DNA of 64,000 nt from Thysanoteuthis rhombus (Eukaryota > Mollusca > Cephalopoda > Oegopsida > Thysanoteuthidae), in assembly GCA_963457665.1 (NCBI GenBank), contig OY735234.1, positions 600,001-664,000 of the forward strand, read 5' to 3'. Under the pieces are notes generated by a model. It ran no database searches, was not told the DNA's origin, and worked only from the letters and a program-made list of their open reading frames with translations. Both the position numbers and the translations under genes were made by a program. Shown here piece by piece: positions 12,134 to 25,266 of this stretch. Position 1 is the stretch's first letter; each line of letters opens with the position of its first letter.

Positions 12134-12853
12134 TTAACCTATTTATTGCCACAGATGAGATACAGTAGCATCTTTGCAAGTCATCAATCCAATGCCTTGG
12201 TTGAAATGACACATCTTATGAGAGTACATTCTTCCTTCGCCAGATGGCAAAACCCCACCAAAAAGTGTAAAATATGTTTACGTACAAAAGGCAAGTGTGT
12301 AGATATGAATGTACCTAATGTAAGGTGGCTTTATATATAGATCCATACTTTAAGATATTTCATTCTCATTTGAATTATAGAAATATTTTATTTTAATGCA
12401 TTTATGTCAATATTATATTTATTAGACATTCTGTAGTATATACACTGAAGGTTTGATATATGAGCATGGACCCCAATTTTCAAAACATTAAATTTGCTCT
12501 CAAAATAACAACTAAATGCAAAAATAGAAAGACCTCGATTGAATCAGGTTACACCAACTGTAAGAAGGAAATTATTAGACAAAACATTACGAATGCAACA
12601 TATATGTTCAAGTTTTGTCAAAATTTAACCTTCTCTCTCTTTATTTCTGCAAAAATTACCAAGGTTGGTCTTGAAGATGTTAGTAAAAATGGAAAATTTT
12701 TTACAATGTGGACTTCCTCAAAATGTGGTCGAAAATTGTAGACCGACTTCCACATTATAACAGGCCTACCGTGTATTAGTGGATTTGTATGCAATGAAAA
12801 TTTGGTATTTTCATCACAATATCAAAATATATACTTGGTAGCAAATAGGTTAA
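12134..12853. mobile_element. Non-autonomous piggyBac-like element
   Basis: Flanked by TTAA at 12134-12137 and 12850-12853. The left end reads TTAACCTATTTATTGCCACA and the right end, on the minus strand, TTAACCTATTTGCTACCAAG: the first 11 bases are identical and most of the rest matches. TTAA target sites with TTAACCn termini are typical of piggyBac-type transposons. The interior (about 710 bp) has only short ORFs with no recognisable transposase. Confidence 0.6.
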
Positions 12854-13649
12854 AAGAGCAAAATTACTCAAAAGTCTCATCAAGTATTGATTAGGCTGAA
12901 GACTGACAAAGTTTCTGCCAAGAGTTTATTGTATTTTTCATAGCAAGCTATGTTGATGAGCTTCATGTACCATCTTATTTCTTTATTGGGATATGATGTA
13001 AATGACTTACTGTTGAGGAGAATTCAATCAAGAAATGAACAGGCTTATAAAATTTACTAGCATAGTACCCACAAAAAAAATGACAGGACTATTTACATAT
13101 GGATAGATTATACAAATATGTTCCAGTAAAAATGTATTTATTGCAAACAAAAAATGCATACCTCATATGAAATTTATTTTTTGTCAATTTTCTACAACTT
13201 GTTTTAAAAAAAAACAATTCTAAAACAATAAGGCAACAGATTTAGGGTAAAAAATGAACATATCAGCAGCAGTAGTAGTAGTAGTATTGATATTACCAGC
13301 ATACTCTCAATGAATGCACACATAAACATAAAATGCTGCTGCTGGTAAACATTGTATGTGTTTGCAGTATCCACTTCCTCTCTATTTGCTTAACCCTTTT
13401 TAGAAAACCAAGAAAGAAAGTAAAAAGGCCTTCTATAGAAGAAGACATTAATGCTGGGTGAATGTTTCTTGTTAACTACAACTCAAAGAAAACTTTACTT
13501 TGTGATGTAAAATCTACAGTATCCGAGATGAATGAGCATCAAGAAAATAATCTATTCAAGTAATGATTGGTGCATTGTTTCCTGATTGAATTACCAATCT
13601 TTGCATAGATTTGTTATCATTAGGATTAATTCATTTTCTCGGGACAGAA

Positions 13650-13678
13650 TTAAAACAAGACACTCTGTCTTGTTTTAA
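13650..13678. repeat. Perfect short hairpin
   Basis: TTAAAACAAGACA, spacer CTC, then TGTCTTGTTTTAA: 13-bp perfect arms. No T-run or gene context gives it a function. Confidence 0.7.
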
Positions 13679-16600
13679 ATCTCAAATCATTTTATTAATC
13701 AATTCAGGTCAAATCCTATGTTGACTGGGTCAATAGGCAAAATCAATAACCAATCACAATTACTGGTTCTTTAGTAGGAAGTATCTAGAAACTTAGTGTC
13801 ACCTATATCTTATCTAAACAGATAGACCCGGATTTCGGAAGGTTTGCTTCATGCCACTTCTGAGCTTTTATGAAAAAAAGTGAAAAGCGAAAATAGTGAT
13901 CAGTGTTTGTTTGTCGAGGCAGCCACACCCTCTTGCTCTCTAAACCCATGATGACTAAGACCAACATACCATCATCACCATTTTGAGGCCAGGAAAGGCT
14001 CAAAATTTTTTCCCATAGAATTTAAAAAGATTTTTTTCTTTCACTCAGTCACCCAATACAAAGCCGAAGGGCTGTTCTAGGTATAAGATTAAATAATTAC
14101 AGGTTCACAAGATATTTATTGACCCTGAATTTGAAAAGATGGATATCATATCCAGCTGGAAAGCATTCTCAGGGAAATTTGTTCCACAAAATGGACATTC
14201 AGCAGAAGAAGCTGTTTGAGTTGAAATTGTAATGGTTCATAGAATGGTCAGAAAGTGTGGGAATTAGATTCATGCCTTTACGAAGGATATTAGTGCAGAA
14301 TAAACCCAAACAACTTGACTTATTGATCCTATCTTTCATGTTGTTAACCAATCGGCCATCCATACCTCTATTTTCACTTACGAGGGTTTTAATCAGATTG
14401 CTCTGCTTTCACTTGATATTTGTTTGTAAGAAGTTCATTCAAATGCCCATGTTCTTGATATTAATAAAAAAACTAAATTTTAAAAATATTTCACACAAAA
14501 CAATGCTTTTCCAAAGTTTATATAAATGCATACTTGTAGTATGAGGCATTATGAAAAAGACAGGCATTTGTTTTGGCTTTCATAAAAACACGAAATGAGG
14601 GCAATGATAAACAAACAATTGAGACAACATTAGACAGGATTTGAATGACTAAAATATAAAACATTTTACAAAAAACTCCACACCCTATAACTGACTTGTA
14701 AGTGAGGGGCATATAAGTTTTCTAATTATCCATAGATATTCTTTGCTGTAATTGAGTTGAGGTGCTTCACATTTGACACCATTTCCTGCATCAAGTGTTT
14801 TGTCCAAAACATACAACAACACTTGTCTACATAGGAGCAGTGGTTCTTGAACGTTATTCAACAATGTGTCTCATTTAAGGAGATACCCACCCACTAAAAA
14901 AAAAACATAACAAAACAAAAAACTATATGAAGAGATACAATACAGTACTGCATCACCAGTCTAATTTATTAAACGACAACCTTGTTACTGAAAAAACTTG
15001 AATGCTGCATTTCAAATGTTTAGGATCAATCACTTAATTCATGGCAAACCAATTTTTTTGTCATTATGCTATAACACCAAGATTTGTCTGTCATTCAGTA
15101 TTGGAATTAGACCCTGAACGTCTTATTACTTTCACTTAATGATAGAACTAAAAATAAAAATATTGAATATAAAATGTGGTTTATCGAACTTACATTTCCA
15201 TAATTTTCAATAAACTGATTTCCTAAAATGTTTTTACTTGAATAAGTATGACTGATATTTTTTTGAAAATCAACATCCCATGTGTCCCCACAATAGGACT
15301 AAGGTAGGGTTACTTGTACCTATTTGAGAGTCTCTGCATAAGACTAACAATAATAAATATGTAATAACAGAGTTCTTCCAAGCAATAGAAATAAACTTTT
15401 GTTCGGACAATTGAATCCAATGTTGCCAACTTCATTTTCAAGTTTACACCTAAAATTCAGTTGAAAAATATTTTGAAACATCAAGATTCTCCAGATATAT
15501 CCAGATATCAAATGAGACTTGAATCTTCGATATTAATTTCATTAAAATATCACCAAATTCATTTGAAATATTGTTTTATTACTATAAAACAAAATCTTAC
15601 TTATTTCATTAAAAATTCTCATACATAAATAACAAGATGTTGTCAACATGTTTCGGACAACCGATTTTTCAACTCTCCTCAGGTAGAAACAAATCTTTCT
15701 TTCTCCAGTCGATTATGGCAAAGAAAAAACTGATCATTACATCTGTATACCCAGTGCTGCTGAAATGGTATGATTTGACTGGTATATTAATGACCACGTT
15801 TTTCTGTCATAACAGATTGAAAAAAGAAAGGTTTTATTAATTACCAAGAGATTGTCAGTTAGAATAGACCCTTATATACAACACTTCTGATATAATGCCT
15901 CTATTCATAGTAAATTCCCTTTTATCTTTTCATCTAAGATTGCTTTCAAAAAGCAAAAATATTTCTATAGTTTGTCTTTTTCCTCACTCTTAATTAATGG
16001 AGATCTTATGATTTGTTTATATTTTCGGCGTAAAACTCAAGAGGAAGAACCGCAAAAGTTCAGCTTTTACATTCAAAATAAAGAAAAAAGATTTTTAAAT
16101 GGACGAATAAATCAATGAAGGAAATTGGAGACAATAGTGTCTGCCTTATCAAAATGATAATGACATTTTGAGACAGGAATATGATACACTAGCAGGCTGA
16201 ATGGGGGAGAGACGGAGGTTGCAAATCAGATCATGTCTTGAGAGTCTTTCTGCTGCATACAAAATTCATCATCATCAGACTTTTCTCACTCCCCTGTGCC
16301 ATAGATATCTGTTCTTGGCAATGACCTTTTCAAACCTCATAAGCAGGCCTCCTCAAAGGGACTGATTAAACATCATAAGCAGCACATTTCACCCAGGTTC
16401 GATCAAACACCATAAGCAGCCTTTGACAGAGTCATCTAATTCAGATGAGCAAAGAACTTTTAGTGACTTCGGAGGTGAAGCGTTGGATTTTAGGCTGTGA
16501 GGAACCAAACAATTTTTCAAGTTGTGGTTTTCATGACACGTCAGTCAAAGAGGAAAAAAAAAGGATCAAGAATTAGTGAAAATATCTATGATGATCCAGG

Positions 16601-17134
16601 GCCAAAACAAAAAGTACAGCAGTTATGCTCTCAAATTAAAACCAATTGTTCACTTTTTGGGGAAAAACAGAAACATTACTAGTACATACCATAACATTGA
16701 TTTTCAGAAGAGAAGGGAAATCAGATTTGACCTCAGTTGATCGGGTCTGATGTTCAAATACATTCAATTTTGGCATCGAACAGTGTAGAAAATCATTTAA
16801 GGTGACATTTCCAACTAAATTGGGAATGCCTATTCATTTGGTAATAATTTTAGATCACCAGAACCCAAGAAAATACATTCAGATCAAGGTTTAAGTAGAA
16901 AAAAAAACGTTAAGACACTCTTCTGCAAATACATTTAGTGCTGGACAGCATGATGATCATATTACAAGCAATTTATCACCAAAATATCAAAGAACTTGTA
17001 CAACAGATGTGAAAAAACATGTCAATTTTTTCAGCAATGTGATGGGTAATTTACAGATGTCATTATTCACAGTAGTAATTTCTCATATTCATCACATAGT
17101 CAGGAGCATTTATGAGAAAAAAATCCCCAACACT

Positions 17135-17690
17135 GTACCCCTCCCCAAGGGTTTCCTAATAAATTTTCATTTTTAAAATGCACATTACTTGTTCATTATT
17201 CAAAATAGGAGATTTTTCAATAATTTCTTGAAGTGTTAAGTGTATTAGATAAATCATCAAAATTGCACCGCAAAAAGGTATGATTTTCATGATTCCAAGT
17301 CGATGGCCAAATTAGTCGATTATGAAAAATATCCACCCAACCCACAAAAAAATTATAACAAAAGTTTCTCAATAGTCTCAATGTGTGTTCAATGACGTAC
17401 TTAAAGTCTACAACTGTCTGACCACTGGAAAGGTATAATTTTCAAGATGGCATCCAAAATGACTGCCAAATTCTTAAAAAGCCCATTACTCTTCATAATT
17501 CACCCTCAACAAGTTTTTCCAATGGTTTGTGTGGTATCAGGTGCACTTGTTAACATCTCAAAGTCTACCACAGTCAGGCCACAGGGAAGATATGATTTTC
17601 AAGATGGTGCTCAAGTTAGCAGCTAAATCATTAAATGCCTGTTACTTGATCATTATTCTTCCTAGACAAGTAATTTTGGTGCCCAATTTT
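17135..17690 (+). repeat. Tandem array, about 155-bp unit, three copies
   Basis: Blocks 'ggtatgattttcatgat', 'ggtataattttcaagatgg' and 'gatatgattttcaagatgg' occur at about 17277, 17432 and 17589. Each is preceded by 'aaagtctac' or a similar motif and followed by 'gccaaatt/gctaaatc' and a 'attacttgttcatta' motif. Confidence 0.65.
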
Positions 17691-19620
17691 AGGATGTAGG
17701 AATCCAGTTAGCATATTCAAATCATAATGAAATAATTATAACACTTGATAATTTCAGATTTACAGAATAAAATGAAGGAATTTCTGACTAATGCAGCTTC
17801 CATACCATTTGAAAATCAGTACCTAAGGGGAAAATAGGAGGAACACTATGAGGACAATATTCATTTTGTGACCATGAAGGAAAAGATACAAAAGGTTTTA
17901 AGATCTTATTTCAACATCCAAGTAAAGGAAGAATAATCTAAGAGACAGGAAATCATTGAAACATTTTTTTGCTGTCTTTGAATGTTGATTCCCTGCCCCC
18001 ACTTGTCTACTACTGCTGTTGATATGTTGCTGTCAACAACTTATTGGTTTGTGATGAAGGATTATTCTAACCCTAATGGTGAAAAAAAAATTCATTGGTT
18101 TTTTTTATGTATCACGTGACAATTTATTTCACAGTTCAGTCGAGTAATAACATTTGCGAACCAAATTATCATCATTCTAAGAGTAAATTACTTTTAGTAC
18201 AATTTTTTAATTACAGAATTTCAATTTTTTAAAAATTTGATGACCTGTCAACGAAATAGCTTTAAAATTATTGATTCAATCGATTAAAAAGTAAACATTT
18301 ATTTTAAAAGTTCAATAAGTTGTACTTAATGAAAATTTGTTTTTCTTTTCCACAATAATTTGGATTTACCTTTTTCGAGCAAAAACAAGAAAAAACACAT
18401 TTTTAAAATAGGGTGTCGAAGATTTCAAAAGTTGCATAAATATGTCGAACGTCTTTTTAAAAATTCATTTTGACAACTCCATAACGCATAGTTATTCTAA
18501 TTGCAATGATATCGCTGATTCACGAAAAAAATGAACACGATTTTTATTTGTTTGTAATAAAAGGTAGCAACATGACCAAAACACACTTCCCAACCCCATA
18601 AGTTCATTTTCGTACGAGAATAAACAGACCCAAGATTTGAGAGTGTAAACGTATCTAACAACAATTTTATGATTTGTTATAACTTGATTGACTTTTAGTA
18701 TTGATAGCGAAAAAAGCTTTTTTTCATATTATGTATACATTACACAAATTGTATAATGTATACGTAATGTGAGACAAGTTAAAGATGTCATTTACTAACA
18801 TCACAAACCATAAAAAATTATAAGCCTTGTTTAGTCTTTAATATTGTGGTCGCGTATTAAAAAATTCATCATCATGTGAGGAGACAGAGAGGAAAAACAT
18901 AGCCAGACACAAGAAATTAAAAAGAAAGAATAATTAAAATAAATCACGAAATTGATTGCACAAAAGGTTACGATGCAAAATAAACTTATTCTGAAATATT
19001 TAAGTGAATATTTTAAAAACTTCGCCTCCAATTTTAGGGACCCCTTGAGTCAACATCTTTTTAACGAGACAAAATTTCCGATGAATGGTCCTCATAGTTC
19101 GCGGAATGTATGTTATTCATGTGACCATACAAGACAAACATTCTGAGAATAGAATCCACATCTAGTCTATTGAATACCCCGGGGAAAGGACTAAAAAGAA
19201 ATTAAAGAACTAGAGTGAAACCAGTAAAAACCTTTTCCCGTCATATTTGAAGTAAATCTTGTGGAGAGAGAGAGAAAAAAACAACAACAAAATCTACAAG
19301 TGTTTTTACGCATGATCACTGAGAAATCAGAAGTAAAAATTAAATTTAGATATTGTATTGTATTATCAGATTTTTCATTTGCTATGTTTCGTTGAATTCG
19401 TACTGCTGTCCTCTCAACATTTCAATTTTTATTAGTAAACAAAAAACATCATATTGGAATTTCCAAAGAATTCAGTAAGATAATTTGGGACGCTAAACTT
19501 CCTGAGTTTCAAGCACTTGTTGAAAAGAGACGTCGATTATTGTTGTGAATCATTTCTATCAAATAAATACTATCACTTCTCGGTACATTTTGTAACTGAA
19601 TAAAATTATAACCTTCTCTA

Positions 19621-19805
19621 TTACGCTGATTAACTCGAAGTAGTGTCCTCGTTTTGGTTGTTGGTTATCACGTTTCGGCCCTCTTCAGGTATCTGTCGTA
19701 GTTGATAATCTTCTGAGAATTTTCAACAGACTATAACCGACACCTGAAGAAGGTCAGAGGGTACAACTCCAGAAACATAATTATAATAACAATGACATGG
19801 ACACT
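19621..19805. repeat. Inverted pair containing the CTTCAGGT motif
   Basis: 'gtgtcctcgttttggttgtt ... ctcttcaggtatc' faces '...cacctgaagaaggtc ... aatgacatggacac'. The motif TTTCGGCC..CTTCAGGT(G) recurs in variants at 15.65, 21.80-21.85 and 29.26-29.32 kb, which suggests a shared repeat terminus. Confidence 0.5.
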
Positions 19806-22384
19806 GGTACAATGTAAATCAGTGTTGTTTGGTAATTCCTCATCTAAATTCCAGACAAATATAATGGTCGGTTGAGGTATGGTTTAGTTTACATCTCCGT
19901 TCTCTTGAAAGTTTTTCTTGAGTAATTCGTGCTTTCTCATCAATCCATAATAGTAAGACCTTTGTATCATCCGAAAATTTAGTTCGGAGAAAAAATAATG
20001 CACGTGTTCAACTTGGTGCAACACAATCTTCTTACTCGTTATTCTGCAATTTGGCTTCGTACTGTACTAAACAAAGGACCGTACTAGTTAAAAATAAGGA
20101 AACAATTGATCAATAACAACACAATCCATTATTATTACTTTTGACAACTATTATTTACCCCAAACCTTCATCTAAATTTCCAACTCAGGCCGTCGATCTA
20201 CGTTAGGAAATGAGTAAACAACAAAATAAAGCTACTAAAAAATTAAGATGAAGGTAAATAAACTGTCAAAAAATTGTTTATAATGTTTACTGAAGTGTTG
20301 TAAACAATAACATTTTACGAAGAATCTAATGTTTCGATACTATAAATCAAAAACCCAGAATAAATGTCAATAAACATATATTTTATATAAAAATAATGAC
20401 AGGGTAATATCTGTATTTAATTATTGATTTTAATCTATCAAACTTACGCACATTTTTGTTTAATTCTACTTGGTAAAGTGAGTAAAGAACTTCTAATATC
20501 CAACTAGGAATGAATTCATGATGCTTGTGTGAGCATAAATATTCAAGAGAGCGCAATTAGATTTATTTTCCATCTGATCTAAAAGAAAAAAAATCAATTC
20601 AATAATAATTTTAAAATATACTTTATGCAATACGTAAAGAACAAAAAAAAAAGATTTTTTACTACTATTTACCTTCATTACAATTTTTAGTAGTTTCTTG
20701 TGATAAAAACGACTGAAAAATTCAAGATGAAGCAAATATAATAGTCAAATCAAAAATTTAATAAAGATTCACAACACTTATAAAGTGAAAAATAAATATG
20801 AAAAGTTAATAAACAAGAAACATAGTTTTTAGGGGTGTGACAATTAATTTCGAGAAAGGGAAGGACAATAATAATAACGATGTCAAATGTCTCTTAAAAG
20901 TTATTATTTTTACACTAGGGCCTTAAATTACTCACCTGTGTACAGCAGGAAGATATGAGTGATTAAAAAACCCTGGATCAGATTGTGAAATGAATAATGT
21001 TTTCCATGAAAAAAATAGGATTTACGTTCAGAAAATAAGACGAAGATCAGAAACGAAAAGTTTTACTTTGAATGAACCAATGAAGAGGGAAGGGAGAAAT
21101 GATTTTGATTCATTTCCGCTTCCGCTTCTGAACATGGTTACTATAAAAATTGAAATCGGTCAACAAATGAACCAGTGCATTCTGGTTATCTACAGTACTG
21201 GACCATTTATCCGGCTTCCCCCCAAAAAACAAAAAAAAACGGGATTTCAGAAAACTGGATATTTTAAATAACTGGCCAGTTTTGAATCAGGCGGGCGTCG
21301 ATGTAGTTCATCGCTCGGCCGCATTTCATTTTTTAATTCCGGGTGCAGTGGATTAAAATTGATTAAACAGACCCTGTATTTAGAATGGATTATGTTTAAT
21401 ATTAAACAGTCTTTACTTCTCATTGTATATTTTATATTTCAAGAATATCAAATGGATTGATAAAGATCAAGCAGACTCTGCTTTAGATACGTATTAATTT
21501 GTACCTGTTAAATTTGATTCATTTCTTTACTTTCCAATGTTTTTAAAAAATATTCTAAGTATACAAATATTGAGCGTTGGTTCAGAAATCAGGGTCATCT
21601 CTGGTCCCAATCTTGCCATATAAATAGTCCAGTACTCTGTTTTGTTACCATGGTGGAGTACAAAAATGTTGCGGTGAAGTTTTCTCAGAGGTTTGTTAAT
21701 ATTTAAGAGGAAGAAAGAGAGTTATTTTTAACGAAAACAAGGGATTCTTCATTCCTCCTAAAGAGTTTTTCTGACAATAGAAGTCCTTCTCGTTATTTGT
21801 TTTGAAAACAACATTTTGGCCGATTCATCTTACAGCCTTCTTCAGGTGTAATATCCAAATGTGATGATGGTATACAGAATTTTCCAATGATGGCAGTAAA
21901 CAATCTTTGAATGTCAATGACTCTTCTCGAAATTATAGACGGTATCTTCCCTCCTTGTCGAATAATTCCCACCATATGGATTTGATTTGCGCATTGTTAG
22001 ACCTAAAATGACAGACAATTAGGCACATTTCTTTCTTAACCAACTATAAATACCAATCTAAAATGGAAACCTTTCCTAAATTGGCTGTATTTTTAAAAAC
22101 CTATTCTCAGCACTTTCAGAGAACAATGGATTTTCTTCCAGGACTTGACTCACTCTAGTTTGTAGTGGTTTGCAAGTTGGGAATTTTATCTAACCCTGTA
22201 TTTGTATTGGTTGCAGTGTTTCCCCATAAAAATAAATTTGTTTAACCACAAAGCCACAACCGGTTTCCTTATTTTTTTCATATTGGACATGATTTTCAGT
22301 GCTTCATTTGGATATTTTCAGTATGTTGGCCATCTCTTGCATGGTATGATGTGGAGTTAGATTTCAATTGTTGCTGTGTACCCA

Positions 22385-22600
22385 ACTGCAGTGCAAAGGG
22401 GTGTAACTGGGTAAAGCGGTCAGTGGAGGTGGCTATTATAAAACATGTCCCTCAAATGAAGCATACCTTAAAAAGCTTTATGAATAGTAGTTCACTTACT
22501 GCATTTCTACTGACATTATAATAAAACAAATCTCACTGAATGTTCGAGGGCCTGGCCCCCAAATCTCTAGCTACACTTCAGTGTAGTACATCATTTTCAG
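22385..22600 (+). repeat. Dispersed repeat R8, copy 1
   Basis: Contains AATAGTAGTTCACTTACTGC, 'atttctac', and later a 'gcctggcccccaaatctctagctac' block (not contiguous with the first). The same series recurs at 40.44-40.76 kb (AATAGTAGTTCACCTACTGC ... CCTCCAAATTTCTAGCTATG). Confidence 0.65.
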
Positions 22601-24644
22601 TAGTAAAAACAATTTTTTAAGTGCATGCTGATCTATGAAAGCTATCACAACACACAATCAAAAGTGATCTTTTTGAATGAAGTTAGTTTAAACTAAATGT
22701 TTCAAATATCATCCACCAACAAAAATCAGGACTATCTTTTTTTACCAATACAATATACATTAAATTGAAGATCTTATTGTTTAATTGTTTTTATCTGTTT
22801 GTTTGTTTGTTGATTTCTGTCACCCAAAACCTTATAGAACAGAAATAATGAAATCTTGTGTCTGTGTATTTTTGTTCACTAAAGCAAACAACTTCTGTGT
22901 CTATGTGTTCATGTCTATATCACTACTACTACTGCTGATTTCTTTTGTAGGAAGGGAAATAAATGTAAGCATCTCTGATTGTTCATGAATAAAACTTATG
23001 TTTTTGTCATAAAGAAGAATTTTGTTTTTTATTTTGTTGCTTTATTGTTTTAAAACCATTGAAAAAAACCCAGAAAATATGAAGACTTGTAGAAAATCGA
23101 CTGAAAAATAAATTTTGTTTGAGATATATGTTCTTTTGTTTGAAAACAAATTCATTTATATCAAAATATATATTTGCATAATTTATCCATGTGTAAATAA
23201 TCCTGTCAAATTTCAAGAGGAACTCTGCAAGTACAATGTATATAATTTTTATCTATCCCTATTGTCTACTTATACTTAACACTCATTTTTCACATACAAA
23301 AAGTTTGTATGATTTTTTTTCCTTGAATCAAAGGTTTTGATAATGATTACAAATAGTTATGTTTTTTGTGTACCAACTCTTCATAAAAGTCCTCTGGTGC
23401 TGTAATAAGATTTTTTTAAACTCCAGCCCAAATCTGAAAAATCTCATTGTCTATCACAAACCCGAAGTACAAAGTGATTTTATGGCAAAGTGGCAAGTCA
23501 AGTGGTGCTTGGTATTATCTCAATTTGATTCACATAGTCTTTGATCACAGAGCCATGAGGAATCTGGATTTGTGGCACAGTGACTGCTACATAATGGTCA
23601 AGCAGTGCCAAACAATTAAAAATTATTTCTTTTCCTCCTATTCTTCTTTTTATTTTTACAATTAATTTTTTAGACTATCAAAAAAAGTGGTGCAAAAACA
23701 TATAAAGTAAAAATGGCGCAAAGAAAGTAGTTAAAATTCAAACTTCTTTACCAGGTGACAAATTATATGTGCACCGCTTTTGTCAATTAAAAAAACCCAT
23801 TAAGATGCAATAAAGATGGAAGAATTGTTAGGCCAGTGGGGATAGTCTCATGTCACCAACCTTTTGAAAATTTTAATTGGGGTGGAGAATTCATGGTTTG
23901 CAATTTAGCAGAAACCAAACATCATATCAGGAATTAGCCCAAAGTGTGGTAGGATGTCTAACAGCAGAATTTAAGCCCTTCTAGGGGCACTAGTGAATGG
24001 TGTAGTAGAAACAGATTGACAGTAGTTTTTGCCAAAGACAAATATAGTGACATAAAGATATTGGTTCTCATCAGTTAGGTCTCAGATTAAATGATATATC
24101 ATACATAGCACTCGTAAATATGAGATCTAGATGAGATTTTGAACTGTTTGTATCCAATTTTCATATTTTTCAAGCAGATGAACGATGGAAGTATCAGCAA
24201 TTTTGGGATTCCTTTGACCCTTTTTTGCCTCAAAACGATCCAAATCTTTTTCCGGCAGAGCAGAAGTATAGTTTTTGAATTTTTGTTATAAAATTATTGT
24301 TTTGCAAGGGATTATTTTCATGGATATCCATACCATTGTATAAGTACAAGAAAAAATTGAGATTAAGGAAAATAGTTGTCAAAATAAATAGTATTGGTTC
24401 ACAATATTTTATCTGATGAAAAAATTCATAAAAGATAACAGATACAGTTGTTTCAAACAAGTTGTGCAAACAAAGAAAAAAGTACAGTTTGATCTGCATC
24501 TCACTAAATTGGCCTATTTTACTCGAATAATAGAGAAAATACCAACAAACTTTTTTCATATCATATTCTTCCACAATGATAAAGTCAGAAGACAAAAAAC
24601 AGTGACAAAGAGACTGGAGATTTCTAATTACAACAGCTTTGGTA

Positions 24645-24800
24645 GCCTAAATGGCTAAGGTCTCATCCATGAAAGATGAGTTTTTAGGATTTGGGATGCA
24701 AGTATATTTCTCATCCAAAGTTACTTATTCATTATGATTCCCCCTGTTTATTTAATGGAATATATTTTTGATTATTAGTTTTGACGATTTTCTTCATTGA
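24645..24800 (+). repeat. tRNA-derived SINE-like copy (decayed)
   Basis: Head TGGTAGCCTAAATGGCTAAG resembles a tRNA A-box region. The tail 'tgtttatttaatggaata' resembles the SINE at 32.81-33.12 kb. The B box is poor. Confidence 0.4.
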
Positions 24801-25157
24801 CTTAATTCTGTTGACTTGATAGAAGGAAAATCGGTAGAATAGAGGTTCTTAGAGTTCATGTTCAAACCCCCTTTACACTTTCCATTATACATTCCTCTAT
24901 TGACTGAAATTCCTTGCCAAATCCTGCACAGGCGAAAAATTTCTCCCCTGACAGAAATTCCCCTTGGGAGTCAAATGCCTCACGTTTGAGAATCAGCTGT
25001 ATAGATTTTAATTCTATTTCGTTTTTTAGGTTTCCAATTCAATTTTTGCTGTCAGCCTCCAACGAAGGGTGACAACTCTGTTTTTGTTTTTTAGGCGACA
25101 TAAGATTCAAAACATCCAAACGACGATCTGGTGACATTATTGTAAATATTGAAGATC

Positions 25158-25266
25158 ATGAGTACCTTTGAGGGTCGTATGAAGGAATATCGTCTTGTGT
25201 CACTCGATCGCTTCAATGGAGAGAATCTTTCCTCAACAGTTTATTTTCTGTCGCACATGCATACAG
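25158..25266 (+). CDS. DCLRE1C: DCLRE1C exon 1
   Basis: Residues 1-36 plus one base. Codes the start, D17 of SLDRFNGENL, and the first half of the HxHxDH metal motif (FLSHMHT). The donor GTAGGA splits codon D37. A possible 5'UTR acceptor (TTTTTTAG) lies near 25095. Confidence 0.93.

Larger units (their letters stand above)
11853..25157. other. Gap between divergent TPRA1 and DCLRE1C
   Basis: 13.3 kb without a supportable protein gene. It should contain the TPRA1 promoter and 5' noncoding exon(s), which I cannot place, and the DCLRE1C promoter. Recognisable content: a piggyBac-like element at 12.13-12.85 kb, a perfect hairpin at 13.65 kb, a repeat piece at 14.2 kb like 40.2 kb, a tandem array at 17.13-17.69 kb, an inverted pair at 19.62-19.80 kb, and a repeat at 22.39-22.60 kb shared with 40.44-40.76 kb. 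Confidence 0.55.

Noticed and set aside
12460..12741. 93-codon open frame on the plus strand
   Set aside because: Lies inside the piggyBac-like element and shows no transposase or other motifs.
21793..21975. 60-codon minus-strand frame
   Set aside because: Overlaps the recurring CTTCAGGTG repeat terminus and has no firm protein match; probably part of a repeat.
24230..24595. 121-codon open frame on the minus strand
   Set aside because: Low-complexity Phe/Leu/Ile-rich translation of AT-rich DNA with no recognisable domain or splice context.
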